64,000 nucleotides of DNA, from NCBI RefSeq assembly GCF_025998815.1, contig NZ_AP026678.1:310001-374000 (forward strand), read 5' to 3'. The notes below the pieces were generated by a model that was not told where the DNA came from, did no database searches, and was given only the letters and a program-made list of their open reading frames with translations. Below, in pieces: positions 17,905-26,300 of this stretch (position 1 is its first letter; each line of letters opens with the position of its first letter). The position numbers were made by a program, and so were the translations under genes. This DNA comes from Ignavibacterium sp. Its GTDB lineage: Bacteria > Bacteroidota > Ignavibacteria > Ignavibacteriales > Ignavibacteriaceae.

Positions 17905-18405
17905 TTATTGTTCCGTTTTTCTTTTATTTAATAAACCCATTCCGACAAGTCCACCAATGATGCCGAATATTGTGTTGGTAATGAAATTAGATATGAACAA
18001 TATAAAAAGATAAAGTGGTGAGAAACCGGTTTTCTGAATTTGCTTTGCCATTTGTTTCATTAGCTTTAATGATTCCTCAGCCATTGGTCCGAATTTAAGT
18101 TCGCGGATCAGAGATTCTGATTGAGGAAGCGCTTCGATAAAATCATTTGTTTTTGTAATAAATGTTATGAGTACATCCAATGTTGTAATGAATATGGTTG
18201 CGAATAATCCTGTCATTAAGCCGAACATTATTGCTTTTCCTGCAGCAATTCTTTCTGAATTTTTATTAACTCGCTGATCCAATATCAAAGCTAATATAGC
18301 AGCTCCGGGAACAATCAAACAACAACTGAAACTCTTTATTCCGGGTACAATCGAAAGAACTGCAGCACCAAAACCGGCTATAAAAGTTGGAAGATATCTT
18401 TTCAA
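17905..18405 (-). CDS. Four-helix membrane protein, DUF4199-like
   Basis: The 166-residue product has hydrophobic segments at about 5-22, 26-43, 58-82 and 130-156, with a charged amphipathic stretch between the third and fourth. The layout resembles DUF4199 proteins of Bacteroidota, but I assign this only tentatively. Its start overlaps the stop of the upstream gene by four bases, so they are translationally coupled. Function is unknown. Confidence 0.65.
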   Translation of the reverse strand: MKRYLPTFIAGFGAAVLSIVPGIKSFSCCLIVPGAAILALILDQRVNKNSERIAAGKAIMFGLMTGLFATIFITTLDVLITFITKTNDFIEALPQSESLIRELKFGPMAEESLKLMKQMAKQIQKTGFSPLYLFILFISNFITNTIFGIIGGLVGMGLLNKRKTEQ

Positions 18406-18869
18406 AAATCTTTTTCCTTAGTTAATTCAACAAAATAATCTTTTATTATTTCAAAGATAAAAATAAATACTGATGCACCGAAGATGTTTCCTGTGATGAA
18501 TGAAATAACTTTATTGTATTGATAAACTCCAAGATGTATTAAAATCACATCAACCAACATTGGAATTGCACTATAAAACAATAAGCGTTTACTTATGCTA
18601 ACTGAAACAGGTAAAAGATTTAAGATTGCGGTAATCATTGCACCGAAATAAATCCCTGTACATCTTGCACAAACCATCAACTGCAGATGATTGCAGGTAA
18701 AACTTTTTTCGATTTTCTGATGACATAAAGGTGAATAAAAAAATTTAATCAGATGATATGCGAAAAGATTGTCCTTTCCAATAAAGCAAGGACTGAATAT
18801 TCCAATGTTCCAGAGAATTAGTCCTGAAAGCAAAATTAACTTTAAATAAAAAACTTTTTTTTTTTGCAT
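18402..18869 (-). CDS. DUF2085 membrane protein
   Basis: The 155-residue product contains the DUF2085 signature: LCHQKIEKSFTCNHLQLMVCARCTGIYFG, with the paired CHQ and CARCTG motifs, plus four membrane helices. The family's role is unknown; the Cys/His pairs suggest metal or redox chemistry. It starts five bases after the NHL gene stop and overlaps the next gene. Confidence 0.8.
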   Translation of the reverse strand: MQKKKVFYLKLILLSGLILWNIGIFSPCFIGKDNLFAYHLIKFFYSPLCHQKIEKSFTCNHLQLMVCARCTGIYFGAMITAILNLLPVSVSISKRLLFYSAIPMLVDVILIHLGVYQYNKVISFITGNIFGASVFIFIFEIIKDYFVELTKEKDF

Positions 18870-18874
18870 TTTGA

Positions 18875-19720
18875 TTAGTCAGAAGAGGAAAGATAAATCA
18901 GAATTTTCTTTTGTGTAAGAATATAAAGTTTATCATTGAACAATAAACAACTGACAATGCTCTCATTCGATTTATCTTTAAGTAACAAATTGTAAAATTC
19001 AATACTTTCTTCAGAGGTTTTTACGAGCAAAATTTTGTTTTTTGTAGTTACAATAATTTTGTCGAAAAGTATCTCTAATGAATTTATCTGTTCATCAAAA
19101 TTGATTTTAGAAATTCCATTTCCAAACTGATCAAATGTAATTAGGAAATTTTGATCTGCTATGAAGATTATCCCGTTAGCACTGATTGACATTGCAGTTG
19201 GATTATTTAAAGCAAACTCTCCTGCATCAATGCCTCCGAATTGTAATTTGAAATTTCCAAACAAATCAAATTTCACAATTCGTTTATTTTCTGAATCAAG
19301 TACATAAAGATCACCCTGATTAGAAACTACGCAACTTAGCGGATATCCAAACCTCTCGTCCGGATTATCATTTTCGCGTGTGTAAAGTTGTGAAATGAAA
19401 TTTAAGTTTCTGTCAAATCTCTGAATGCGATGATTGTTTTTATCAGTTACATAAACTGAAAGAGGGTCAGCAAATACATCAACAGGTTCATCAAACTGAG
19501 ATTGATTCCACCCGAATCCACCAACATCTTTAAGTAAATTTCCCAAAGTATCTAATTGAATTACTTCATCATTTCCTTTATCTGTTATATAAATAAAACC
19601 ATTTGATGCAATGTAAAATGAAGAAGCATTCTCAAATTTTCCAATTGATTTCTCGAAAGAAAATTTCTGCGAGAAAGAGATGGTTGAAAATAGAATTATT
19701 AAAAAAAATAAATTCTTCAT
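18875..19720 (-). CDS. Secreted NHL-repeat beta-propeller protein
   Basis: The product, about 281 residues from the chosen start, has a signal peptide (MKNLFFLIILFSTISFSQ) and about six NHL repeats, e.g. DPLSVYVTDKNNHRIQRFD, QGDLYVLDSENKRIVKFD and ANGIIFIADQNFL. Such propellers bind ligands or proteins on the envelope. The ATG at 19720 (minus strand) is preferred because it gives a clean signal sequence; the frame is open up to 19771. There is no T9SS domain. It is the first gene of the minus-strand group and is divergent from the tRNA-Gln promoter. Confidence 0.78.
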   Translation of the reverse strand: MKNLFFLIILFSTISFSQKFSFEKSIGKFENASSFYIASNGFIYITDKGNDEVIQLDTLGNLLKDVGGFGWNQSQFDEPVDVFADPLSVYVTDKNNHRIQRFDRNLNFISQLYTRENDNPDERFGYPLSCVVSNQGDLYVLDSENKRIVKFDLFGNFKLQFGGIDAGEFALNNPTAMSISANGIIFIADQNFLITFDQFGNGISKINFDEQINSLEILFDKIIVTTKNKILLVKTSEESIEFYNLLLKDKSNESIVSCLLFNDKLYILTQKKILIYLSSSD

Positions 19721-19785
19721 AAAGGTTGCAAAATTTTTTATAAACATAATCAGTTCAGAACTCAACATCAAATCTAATGTTAAAA

Positions 19786-19814
19786 TTGCATTTATAAGCG
19801 TCCTTCGATATATT
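19786..19814 (+). promoter_or_regulatory. Candidate promoter for tRNA-Gln
   Basis: TTGCAT (19786-19791), a 17-base spacer and TATATT (19809-19814) precede the tRNA by 27 bases. TCGAAC follows the -10 box, as at 9163 and (with two extra T) after 23254. Confidence 0.5.
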
Positions 19815-19841
19815 TCGAACCGAAATTTGAATAAAATTAAT

Positions 19842-19914
19842 TGTCCCGTGGTGTAACTGGCAACACGTCTGACTCTGGATCAGAAGAGTCCAGGTTCGAG
19901 CCCTGGCGGGACAA
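19842..19914 (+). tRNA. tRNA-Gln (anticodon CUG)
   Basis: The cloverleaf is complete: acceptor TGTCCCG/CGGGACA, D-stem GTGT/ACAC, anticodon stem TCTGA/TCAGA with loop CTCTGGA (anticodon CTG), and T-arm CCAGG-TTCGAGC-CCTGG. CCA is not encoded. A strong terminator follows. Confidence 0.96.
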
Positions 19915-19967
19915 CAAGAGAATGTAGAATTCGGAGTAAGAAATCAATTCTACATTCTTGTTTTTTT
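19915..19967 (+). terminator. Intrinsic terminator after tRNA-Gln
   Basis: GAATGTAGAATT (19920-19931) and AATTCTACATTC (19946-19957) form a perfect 12-bp stem followed by TTGTTTTTTT, the classical layout of a factor-independent terminator. Confidence 0.92.
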
Positions 19968-19985
19968 AATTGATAATCTTACATT

Positions 19986-20051
19986 GGCGCGTTCGTCTAG
20001 TGGCTTAGGACGCCGCTCCCGACAAGTCGGGACGGAGATCACGGGTTCGGA
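19986..20051 (+). pseudogene. Broken tRNA-Glu copy carrying a palindrome in the anticodon arm
   Basis: The first 31 bases plus the upstream TTACATT are identical to the intact tRNA-Glu at 20127. The anticodon arm CCTCTCAAGG is replaced by the 16-base near-perfect palindrome TCCCGAC-AA-GTCGGGA, and the copy ends at ATCACGGGTTCGGA, lacking the 3' half of the T-arm and the acceptor strand. It cannot form a functional tRNA. Confidence 0.85.
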
Positions 20052-20126
20052 TAAAAAATGCAGATGAATGACTCGAGAAAAGAAATTTGTTCTTTAAGAA
20101 GTTTACAGAATAAAAAAGATTACATT

Positions 20127-20200
20127 GGCGCGTTCGTCTAGTGGCTTAGGACGCCGCCCTCTCAAGGCGGAGATCACGGGTTCGAATCCCGTACGCGCTA
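20127..20200 (+). tRNA. tRNA-Glu (anticodon CUC)
   Basis: Acceptor GGCGCGT/ACGCGCT (G-U at the first pair), D-arm GTCTAGTGGCTTAGGAC, anticodon stem CCGCC/GGCGG with loop CTCTCAA (anticodon CTC), and T-arm ACGGG-TTCGAAT-CCCGT. Layout matches bacterial tRNA-Glu. CCA is not encoded. Confidence 0.95.
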
Positions 20201-20252
20201 CAAATACCTTATCGAACAATTACCTGCTTTATCATTGCGTCCACATCAGATT

Positions 20253-20295
20253 ACGGGTTCTCCATATGATTCGTTCAGAAGAATCCCGTGCACAC
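20253..20295 (+). pseudogene. Fragment resembling the 3' T-arm of tRNA-Glu, with a 20-base insert
   Basis: ACGGGTTC (20253-20260) and GAATCCCGTGCACAC (20281-20295) match the tRNA-Glu T-arm and part of its 3' strand, separated by 20 extra bases in the T-loop. It could be a leftover of a third tRNA copy. The match is short, so chance is not excluded. Confidence 0.5.
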
Positions 20296-20318
20296 TTTAT
20301 TTTATGTTATTGAAATTT

Positions 20319-21140
20319 TTATGGAGCAGTTTCTCTTACCAATTTTGAAATCGAAGAGAATTTGTAATAACCAACAGGATCGGGAGAGTTATCATTTATT
20401 ATTGCCACACTATCGGTGAAAAGTTCACGCATTACCAAACCGGATTTGAGATTTATGTAATCATTGAAAATTACATCCCAATTCCAGTCTGATTCTACTT
20501 TAAAGCAACTATATGTAACACCATTTATCATAACATTTTCTTTCTTTGCAATAAATCTTTCGCGATAAAATGGTTCTATTAATTCAATCCATCGCTCACC
20601 AAGTCTTATTGGATACTGTAAAACTTTTCTCGGATAGGTGTAATATTGAATTGAATCACTTAGAGTAATATTAAATCCTCCCCCTTCGTACGAAGCCGGA
20701 TTTAATCCAATCGTTTTAATAAAGTTGATTAGAGCCGTGCGGCTATTAAAATTCATTTTGGGTACAATAATCTGAGAACTTCCGGGATTAGCATATGCAA
20801 TTGCATACAAACCACTATCAGAATTTAAATACCATAACTTATGCACGAATTGAGGAGTGACAACATCATATTCCTCAAATAAAACTAAATTGGAATAGTT
20901 GCCTATTGAATCGTTTAAATTTGTAATCTTGCAAATTGTGTTTCCGAGATCCATAATTTCAGTCGAATCAATATGACCGGTCGAATCATAAAACTCGAGT
21001 TTGAAGATTGTGTTGTATTCCCATTCTTTGTTAAGCTCAACAGGATATTTTGAATAATTTGGGATGTCACCGGAGTTGACAGATTTTTCACAAGCAGTGA
21101 AAAGAATTATTAAGGAAAGTGATGCAAATATTTTTGACAT
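20319..21140 (-). CDS. Putative lipoprotein of unknown function
   Basis: The 273-residue product begins with a lipoprotein signal (SLSLIILFTAC, Cys at about residue 16), then a serine/asparagine-rich spacer. The body is beta-rich and opens with YPVELNKEWEYNTIF, a start common to Bacteroidota surface lipoproteins. No enzyme motif is seen. It is transcribed away from the ferredoxin gene across an 89-bp divergent spacer. Confidence 0.78.
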   Translation of the reverse strand: MSKIFASLSLIILFTACEKSVNSGDIPNYSKYPVELNKEWEYNTIFKLEFYDSTGHIDSTEIMDLGNTICKITNLNDSIGNYSNLVLFEEYDVVTPQFVHKLWYLNSDSGLYAIAYANPGSSQIIVPKMNFNSRTALINFIKTIGLNPASYEGGGFNITLSDSIQYYTYPRKVLQYPIRLGERWIELIEPFYRERFIAKKENVMINGVTYSCFKVESDWNWDVIFNDYINLKSGLVMRELFTDSVAIINDNSPDPVGYYKFSSISKLVRETAP

Positions 21141-21229
21141 AAGTTTTCCTATTTTTGCCTGTAAATTTTATTCGGTTTTGTAAAGTAAAAATAGTCAATA
21201 ATTCATTCCAATTTTATTTCTAAATAAAA

Positions 21230-21565
21230 ATGAAACGATTTGATAAACATATTTTCATTTGTGAAAACCAAAGACCAGCCGGACATCCCCGCGGATGTTG
21301 TAAAGATAAAGGTGGCAGTGAAGTTAAAGAATTATTCAAAAAGCGACTAAAAGAACTTGGATTAAATTCATCTGTAAGAGCAAATACTGCCGGATGTCTT
21401 GATGCGTGTAAATATGGCGTTACTGTGGTTGTTTATCCCGAGCAGATTTGGTATGGCGGAGTTAAAACAGAGGATGTTGAAGAAATAATTCAAAGTCACA
21501 TTATTAAAGACAAGCCCGTTGAAAGGTTATTAATTAAAGATTCCAGATTCAACAGAGATGAGTAA
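21230..21565 (+). CDS. Thioredoxin-like [2Fe-2S] ferredoxin
   Basis: The 111-residue product has the thioredoxin-like ferredoxin pattern: an early Cys in FICEN, the PAGHPRGCC loop, and TAGCLDACKYG, giving the four cluster ligands of this family (shuttle-type ferredoxins related to the NuoE fold). It probably carries single electrons in the cytoplasm; its partner is not evident. The stop overlaps the nth start by eight bases, so it is co-translated with endonuclease III. Confidence 0.88.
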   Translation: MKRFDKHIFICENQRPAGHPRGCCKDKGGSEVKELFKKRLKELGLNSSVRANTAGCLDACKYGVTVVVYPEQIWYGGVKTEDVEEIIQSHIIKDKPVERLLIKDSRFNRDE

Positions 21566-22211
21566 CGATAAAGAAAAAACGAGGGCAAAAAAAATTCTGG
21601 ATGCTCTGAAAGAGGAATATCCTGATGCGAAAATTGCTCTTAACTTTTCAAATCCATTTCAACTTTTGATTGCAACAATATTATCTGCTCAATGTACAGA
21701 TCAGAGAGTAAATATTGTTACAAAGGATTTATTCAAAAAGTATAAATCTCCACAAGATTTTTTGAATGTAAGTGATGAAGAATTAGAAAAAGATATTTAC
21801 TCAACCGGATTTTATAAACAGAAAGCAAAAAGTATAAAAGCTTGTTGCAAGGAATTGGTTGATAAGTATAACGGAAAAGTTCCTGACAATTTTGACGAAC
21901 TCGTTAAACTTCCCGGAGTCGGAAGAAAAACCGCTTCGGTAGTTGCAGGTAACGCTTTCGGCATTCCGGCAATTGCTGTTGATACTCATGTCAAAAGATT
22001 ATCAAATCTTTTAGGATTTGTAGAAACTGATAATGCAGATAAAATAGAAATGAGATTAAAAGAATTATTTCTGAAAGATTACTGGATTTTATCTTCACAT
22101 CTTTTAGCGACTCACGGAAGAAATATTTGCATTGCACGAAGACCAAAATGCGAGCAATGTGTAATCGCAAAATATTGTCCATCTAATAAACTTATATCAG
22201 GGAAAAAATAA
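21558..22211 (+). CDS. nth: Endonuclease III (DNA glycosylase/AP lyase)
   Basis: The 217-residue product has the helix-hairpin-helix LPGVGRKTASVVAG with catalytic Lys124, catalytic Asp142 in AVDTH, and the [4Fe-4S] ligands Cys191, 198, 201 and 207 in the C-x6-C-x2-C-x5-C spacing of Nth. It removes oxidised pyrimidines and cleaves the abasic site in base-excision repair. Length equals the family norm. The gene overlaps the ferredoxin gene and is followed by an HD protein gene one base after its stop. Confidence 0.96.
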   Translation: MSNDKEKTRAKKILDALKEEYPDAKIALNFSNPFQLLIATILSAQCTDQRVNIVTKDLFKKYKSPQDFLNVSDEELEKDIYSTGFYKQKAKSIKACCKELVDKYNGKVPDNFDELVKLPGVGRKTASVVAGNAFGIPAIAVDTHVKRLSNLLGFVETDNADKIEMRLKELFLKDYWILSSHLLATHGRNICIARRPKCEQCVIAKYCPSNKLISGKK

Positions 22212-22212
22212 T

Positions 22213-22776
22213 ATGGAAAATTATCTTGATCGAAATTACTGTCTATCATTATTAAAAGAATACACACAAAGTGAAAGTCTGTTAAAGCACGCATTTGCTG
22301 TTGAAAGTTGTGTAAAAGCTTATGCAAGGAAATTCGGTGAAGATGAAAATTATTGGGGGAATGTAGCTCTGCTTCACGATTTTGATTATGAAAAATATCC
22401 AACTGCAGACGAGCATCCATACAAAGGTGCTGAAATTCTCAGATCAAAAAATTTTCCTGAGGATTTTATTCAATCAATTCTTTCACACGCTGATTATACC
22501 GGAGTAAAAAGAGAAACACTTTTACAAAAAACTCTTTTTGCCTGCGATGAACTTGCAGGGTTCCTGACTGCAGTTGCTTATGTAAGACCTTCTAAAAGTA
22601 TAGATGAAGTTGAAGTGAAGTCGGTTAAAAAGAAAATGAAAGATAAAGCTTTTGCAAGAGCCGTCAGCAGAGAAGATATTATCAAAGGTGCAGAAGAATT
22701 AGGAGTTGATTTAGATACTCATATAGCTTTCTGTATTGAAGCAATGAGAAAAAATAAGGATTTACTCGGTTTATGA
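22213..22776 (+). CDS. HD-superfamily hydrolase
   Basis: The 187-residue product has an HD-domain layout: H in LLKHAFAVE (about 30), HD in ALLHDFDYEKYP (about 55-56), H in DEHPYKGAEIL and H in ILSHADY. These would bind one or two metal ions and hydrolyse phosphoester bonds, usually nucleotides. The substrate cannot be told from sequence. The stop overlaps the peroxiredoxin start (ATGA). Confidence 0.88.
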   Translation: MENYLDRNYCLSLLKEYTQSESLLKHAFAVESCVKAYARKFGEDENYWGNVALLHDFDYEKYPTADEHPYKGAEILRSKNFPEDFIQSILSHADYTGVKRETLLQKTLFACDELAGFLTAVAYVRPSKSIDEVEVKSVKKKMKDKAFARAVSREDIIKGAEELGVDLDTHIAFCIEAMRKNKDLLGL

Positions 22777-23222
22777 AAGCAGGGGAAATTGCACCGGATT
22801 TTACATTGTCTGATCAGTTCGGGAAAGAATTTAATCTTTATGAAAATCTGAAAAAAAATATTTTGCTGATATTCTATCCTAAAGACAATACCCCGGTTTG
22901 TTCTACGCAGTTAAGAGATTATCAAATTAATATTGAAAAATTTATTGAACTGAATGTTCAACCAATTGCAATAAACATTGCAGATGTTGATTCTCACAAA
23001 TCATTTTGTGAAGAAATTAATGTCAATTTCCCTGTACTTAGTGATAAAGAGAAAAAAGTAAGTGAACTTTACGAAGCAATAAATTTTCTTGGTATGAACA
23101 AAAGGATGATAGTATTAGTAGGAAAGGATAGAAAAATTAAAATGATTAAAAAGATGCTACCAATAAACTACATTTCTACCGATGAACTGGTAAAAGAAAT
23201 TATTTCCCTAAGAATAAACTAA
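22773..23222 (+). CDS. Peroxiredoxin (Bcp/AhpC-TSA family)
   Basis: The 149-residue product has the thioredoxin-fold start APDFTLSDQFGKEF and the peroxidatic site FYPKDNTPVCSTQ with Cys43. There is no Cys five residues later as in classical Bcp; a second Cys is at 79. It reduces hydrogen peroxide and organic peroxides with thiol donors. It is the last gene of the ferredoxin-nth-HD run and fits an oxidative-damage theme. Confidence 0.9.
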   Translation: MKAGEIAPDFTLSDQFGKEFNLYENLKKNILLIFYPKDNTPVCSTQLRDYQINIEKFIELNVQPIAINIADVDSHKSFCEEINVNFPVLSDKEKKVSELYEAINFLGMNKRMIVLVGKDRKIKMIKKMLPINYISTDELVKEIISLRIN

Positions 23223-23226
23223 AGAC

Positions 23227-23254
23227 TTGACTTGTAAACAAATACTTCTATATT
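23227..23254 (+). promoter_or_regulatory. Candidate promoter for porU
   Basis: TTGACT (23227-23232), a 16-base spacer and TATATT (23249-23254), followed by TTTCGAAC. It lies 95 bases before the porU start in an otherwise AT-rich spacer. Confidence 0.5.
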
Positions 23255-23348
23255 TTTCGAACAAAACAAGGAGAAACTTAGAGAGATTCTTGCTACTTAA
23301 TAAATTCGAACTGATTTTAACATTTACAAATAAATAAAAGTATTAAGT

Positions 23349-26300
23349 ATGAAAAGCAGAATCTCAAATCTCCTTGCAGTTCTCTTATATTGTTCAGTTT
23401 CTGCCTTCGCTCAAAGCGATGTTAAAGTTATCAATTCTGACTTTAATTCCCTTACCATCTCTTATATTCCGCAATTTACAGATACTTCATTTATTAAAAT
23501 TGGTTCAGAAAATTTCAGAAATGTTTCATTTCAGTTTGGTAAAGTTTTAAATCCTGACGAGTTTGGTAAACCTTCAATACAAAAAAGAATTATTCCCATA
23601 GGAATTCCGGATGAGTTTGGAAATACAGTTGAAGTTTTAAATTACTCTTACAAAGAAATTGATGGCTCACTTCTTCCAATTCCTGAAATGGTTCCTGATT
23701 CAGTTTCATATCATCTTGTCTATAACAGAGGCAATAATTATTACGACACAGAACAAACTGAATTGGTCGCTTTTGGTGAATCCGGTTATGCGAGAGATAT
23801 ACTTGTTCAGAATCTGATAATAAGTCCGGTTCAGTTCGATCCGGTAACGAACAAAATAAGACTTTACAAAGAAATAACTTTCAGAGTTAATTTTTCATCA
23901 GCACAGGTTACATCCAAACCTGCCGATGATTTTCTTTCAGGTTCGGTATTAAATTTTGATATAGCAAGATACTGGAATAAATCAACTCAAAGAACAAATA
24001 AAATAAATGTAACCAACAGTGTTCTCGCAAACGGAAAGTGGATAAGATTTGAAACTCCGGAAGAAGGCATTTATAAAATTACTCGTACTCAATTAAGCAG
24101 TTTTGGAATAGATCCGAACACAGTTGATCCGAGAACTATTAAAATTTACAACAACGGTGGTAAAGTACTTCCTGAATTACAAAGCGCTCCACGACCAAAT
24201 GATTTAGTTGAAAACGCTATTCTGATTGTTGGTGAAGAGGACGGAAAGTTTGACGCTAATGATTACATACTTTTCTACGGAAGAGGAACAGACTTTTTTG
24301 ACTATGATGTTGATGGTAAAACTATCAAAAGATTTAAACATCCTTACTCAAAGAGTAATTACTATTGGATTACTTCAGGTGGTGCACAAGGAAAAAGGAT
24401 GAATCGAAAATCATCACTCACTGATAATCCTGATTTCCAACAGAACACTACAGTTGCTTTCGCCTTCAAAGAAGATGATAAAATAAATCTTGGCAAAACC
24501 GGAAGACAATGGTTTGGCGATGATTTCAGTCAAACAATTTTGCAGAGAGTTTATATGAATAAACTTGATGCAAGAATTCCGACTGAACCAGTCAAGTACA
24601 ATGTCAGGTTTATTGTGGGTTCATCAACTAATCTTACGCTTACAGTTTCTGAAAACGGTAATCAAATTTATTCAGGGTTATTATCAGGTTATGGAAATAA
24701 CAAATATCAGGTTGGACGAGCTCATCCTTTGAGTTTTAATTACACTGGAAATATTCCTAATGATTTAAGTTCATTAACTTTCAGAATTAATCCTGCAGCA
24801 TCAACATCGGTAGGTTATCTTGATTACTTTGAAATTGAGTACAAAAGAGAATTAAAAACTTTTGATGACTTTCTTGTAATTTATTCTAATGAAGTCAACG
24901 GTATAATCGAATATCAGTTAAGCAACTTTTCCACTTCTAATATTTCAGTCCTTGATGTAACAGATTATGCAAATGTCAGACTTGTAGATAATACAAATAT
25001 CAGTGGTGGGAATTGCTCATTCAGAATAAATGAATCTGCAACTCAAAGGTCAAAGTACATTGCGCTGGAATCAGGAAAATTTAAAACTCCTGTTAATCCA
25101 ACTGAAATTTCAAACTCGAATTTAAGAGGAGAGATAACAGGTGCTGAGTTTATTATTATTTCACCGAAAGAATTTCTTGATGCTGCAAATCGTTTGAAAA
25201 ACTATCGGGAGAGTCAGACTGTTCCGGCAATTTCCACTATAGTTGCTGAGGTTGATAAAATCTTTAATGAATTTTCCGGCGGTTTATCTGATGTTTCTGC
25301 AATAAGAGATTATATTAAATATGCTTATGATAATTGGCAGGTAAAACCCAAATATGTTTTGCTATTCGGAAAGGGAACTTATGATTATAAAAACATTGAA
25401 GGTTTTGCTGACAATTTTGTTCCAACCTGGCAATCAGAAGAATCACTCATACTAATTTATAATTCTGATTCATACACTACCGATGATTTTTTCGTCAGAG
25501 CCGTTGGTGATGATAATGTAATTGATCTTTCAGCAGGAAGAATACCGGCAAGAAGTTTGGCTGAAATGAACAGTTACATTGATAAAATTATTAAATACGA
25601 AAAACAATCTGATAAAGGTCCGTGGAGAAATCTTGTAACTTTGGTTTCAGATGATGGTTGGACTTCAAGCGGTGATGATACTTCTTTGCACACCAGACCA
25701 AATGAAGAACTTTCAAAATTTTATTTTCCTCAATCATTTGACTTTAATAAAATTTATCTTGCTGCTTATCCACCGGTTATTACTTCTGGCGGTAGAAGAA
25801 AACCTGAAGTAAATGAAAAAATTATTAGCTCAATTAATGAAGGCACAGTTTATCTGAATTACATCGGACACGGTAACCCGGAAGTCTGGACTCACGAAAT
25901 TGTTTTTGAAAAAACTGTAAGCATTCCAAGATTAAAGAATGACAGACTGTTCGTGCTTGGTACTTTCACTTGTGATTTTGGCTATTTCGATATTCCAAAT
26001 TATCAAAGTGGAGCAGAACAATTGGTGCTTCTTAAAGAATACGGAGCTATAGCTGCTTTTACCTCTGCAAGATTAGTATTTGCAGGTGAGAACGAAGGAT
26101 TAAATAAAGATTTTATAAATAGAATGTTCAATACTGCCAGAGATACTATGAATTTGCCAATCACTTTAGGAAAAGGATTTTATCTCACCAAGCTGACTAA
26201 CAGCTCGATCAATGATCAGAAATATGTTTTATTAGGTGATCCAACATTAAGATTAAATATTCCTGTTCTCAATTCTGTTATTGATTCTGTAAATGGTCAG

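Noticed and set aside
20125-20313. Plus-strand 62-codon ORF over tRNA-Glu (starts MARSSSGLGRRPLKAE)
   Set aside because: It is a translation of the tRNA-Glu gene itself; the T-arm and acceptor stem explain the sequence.
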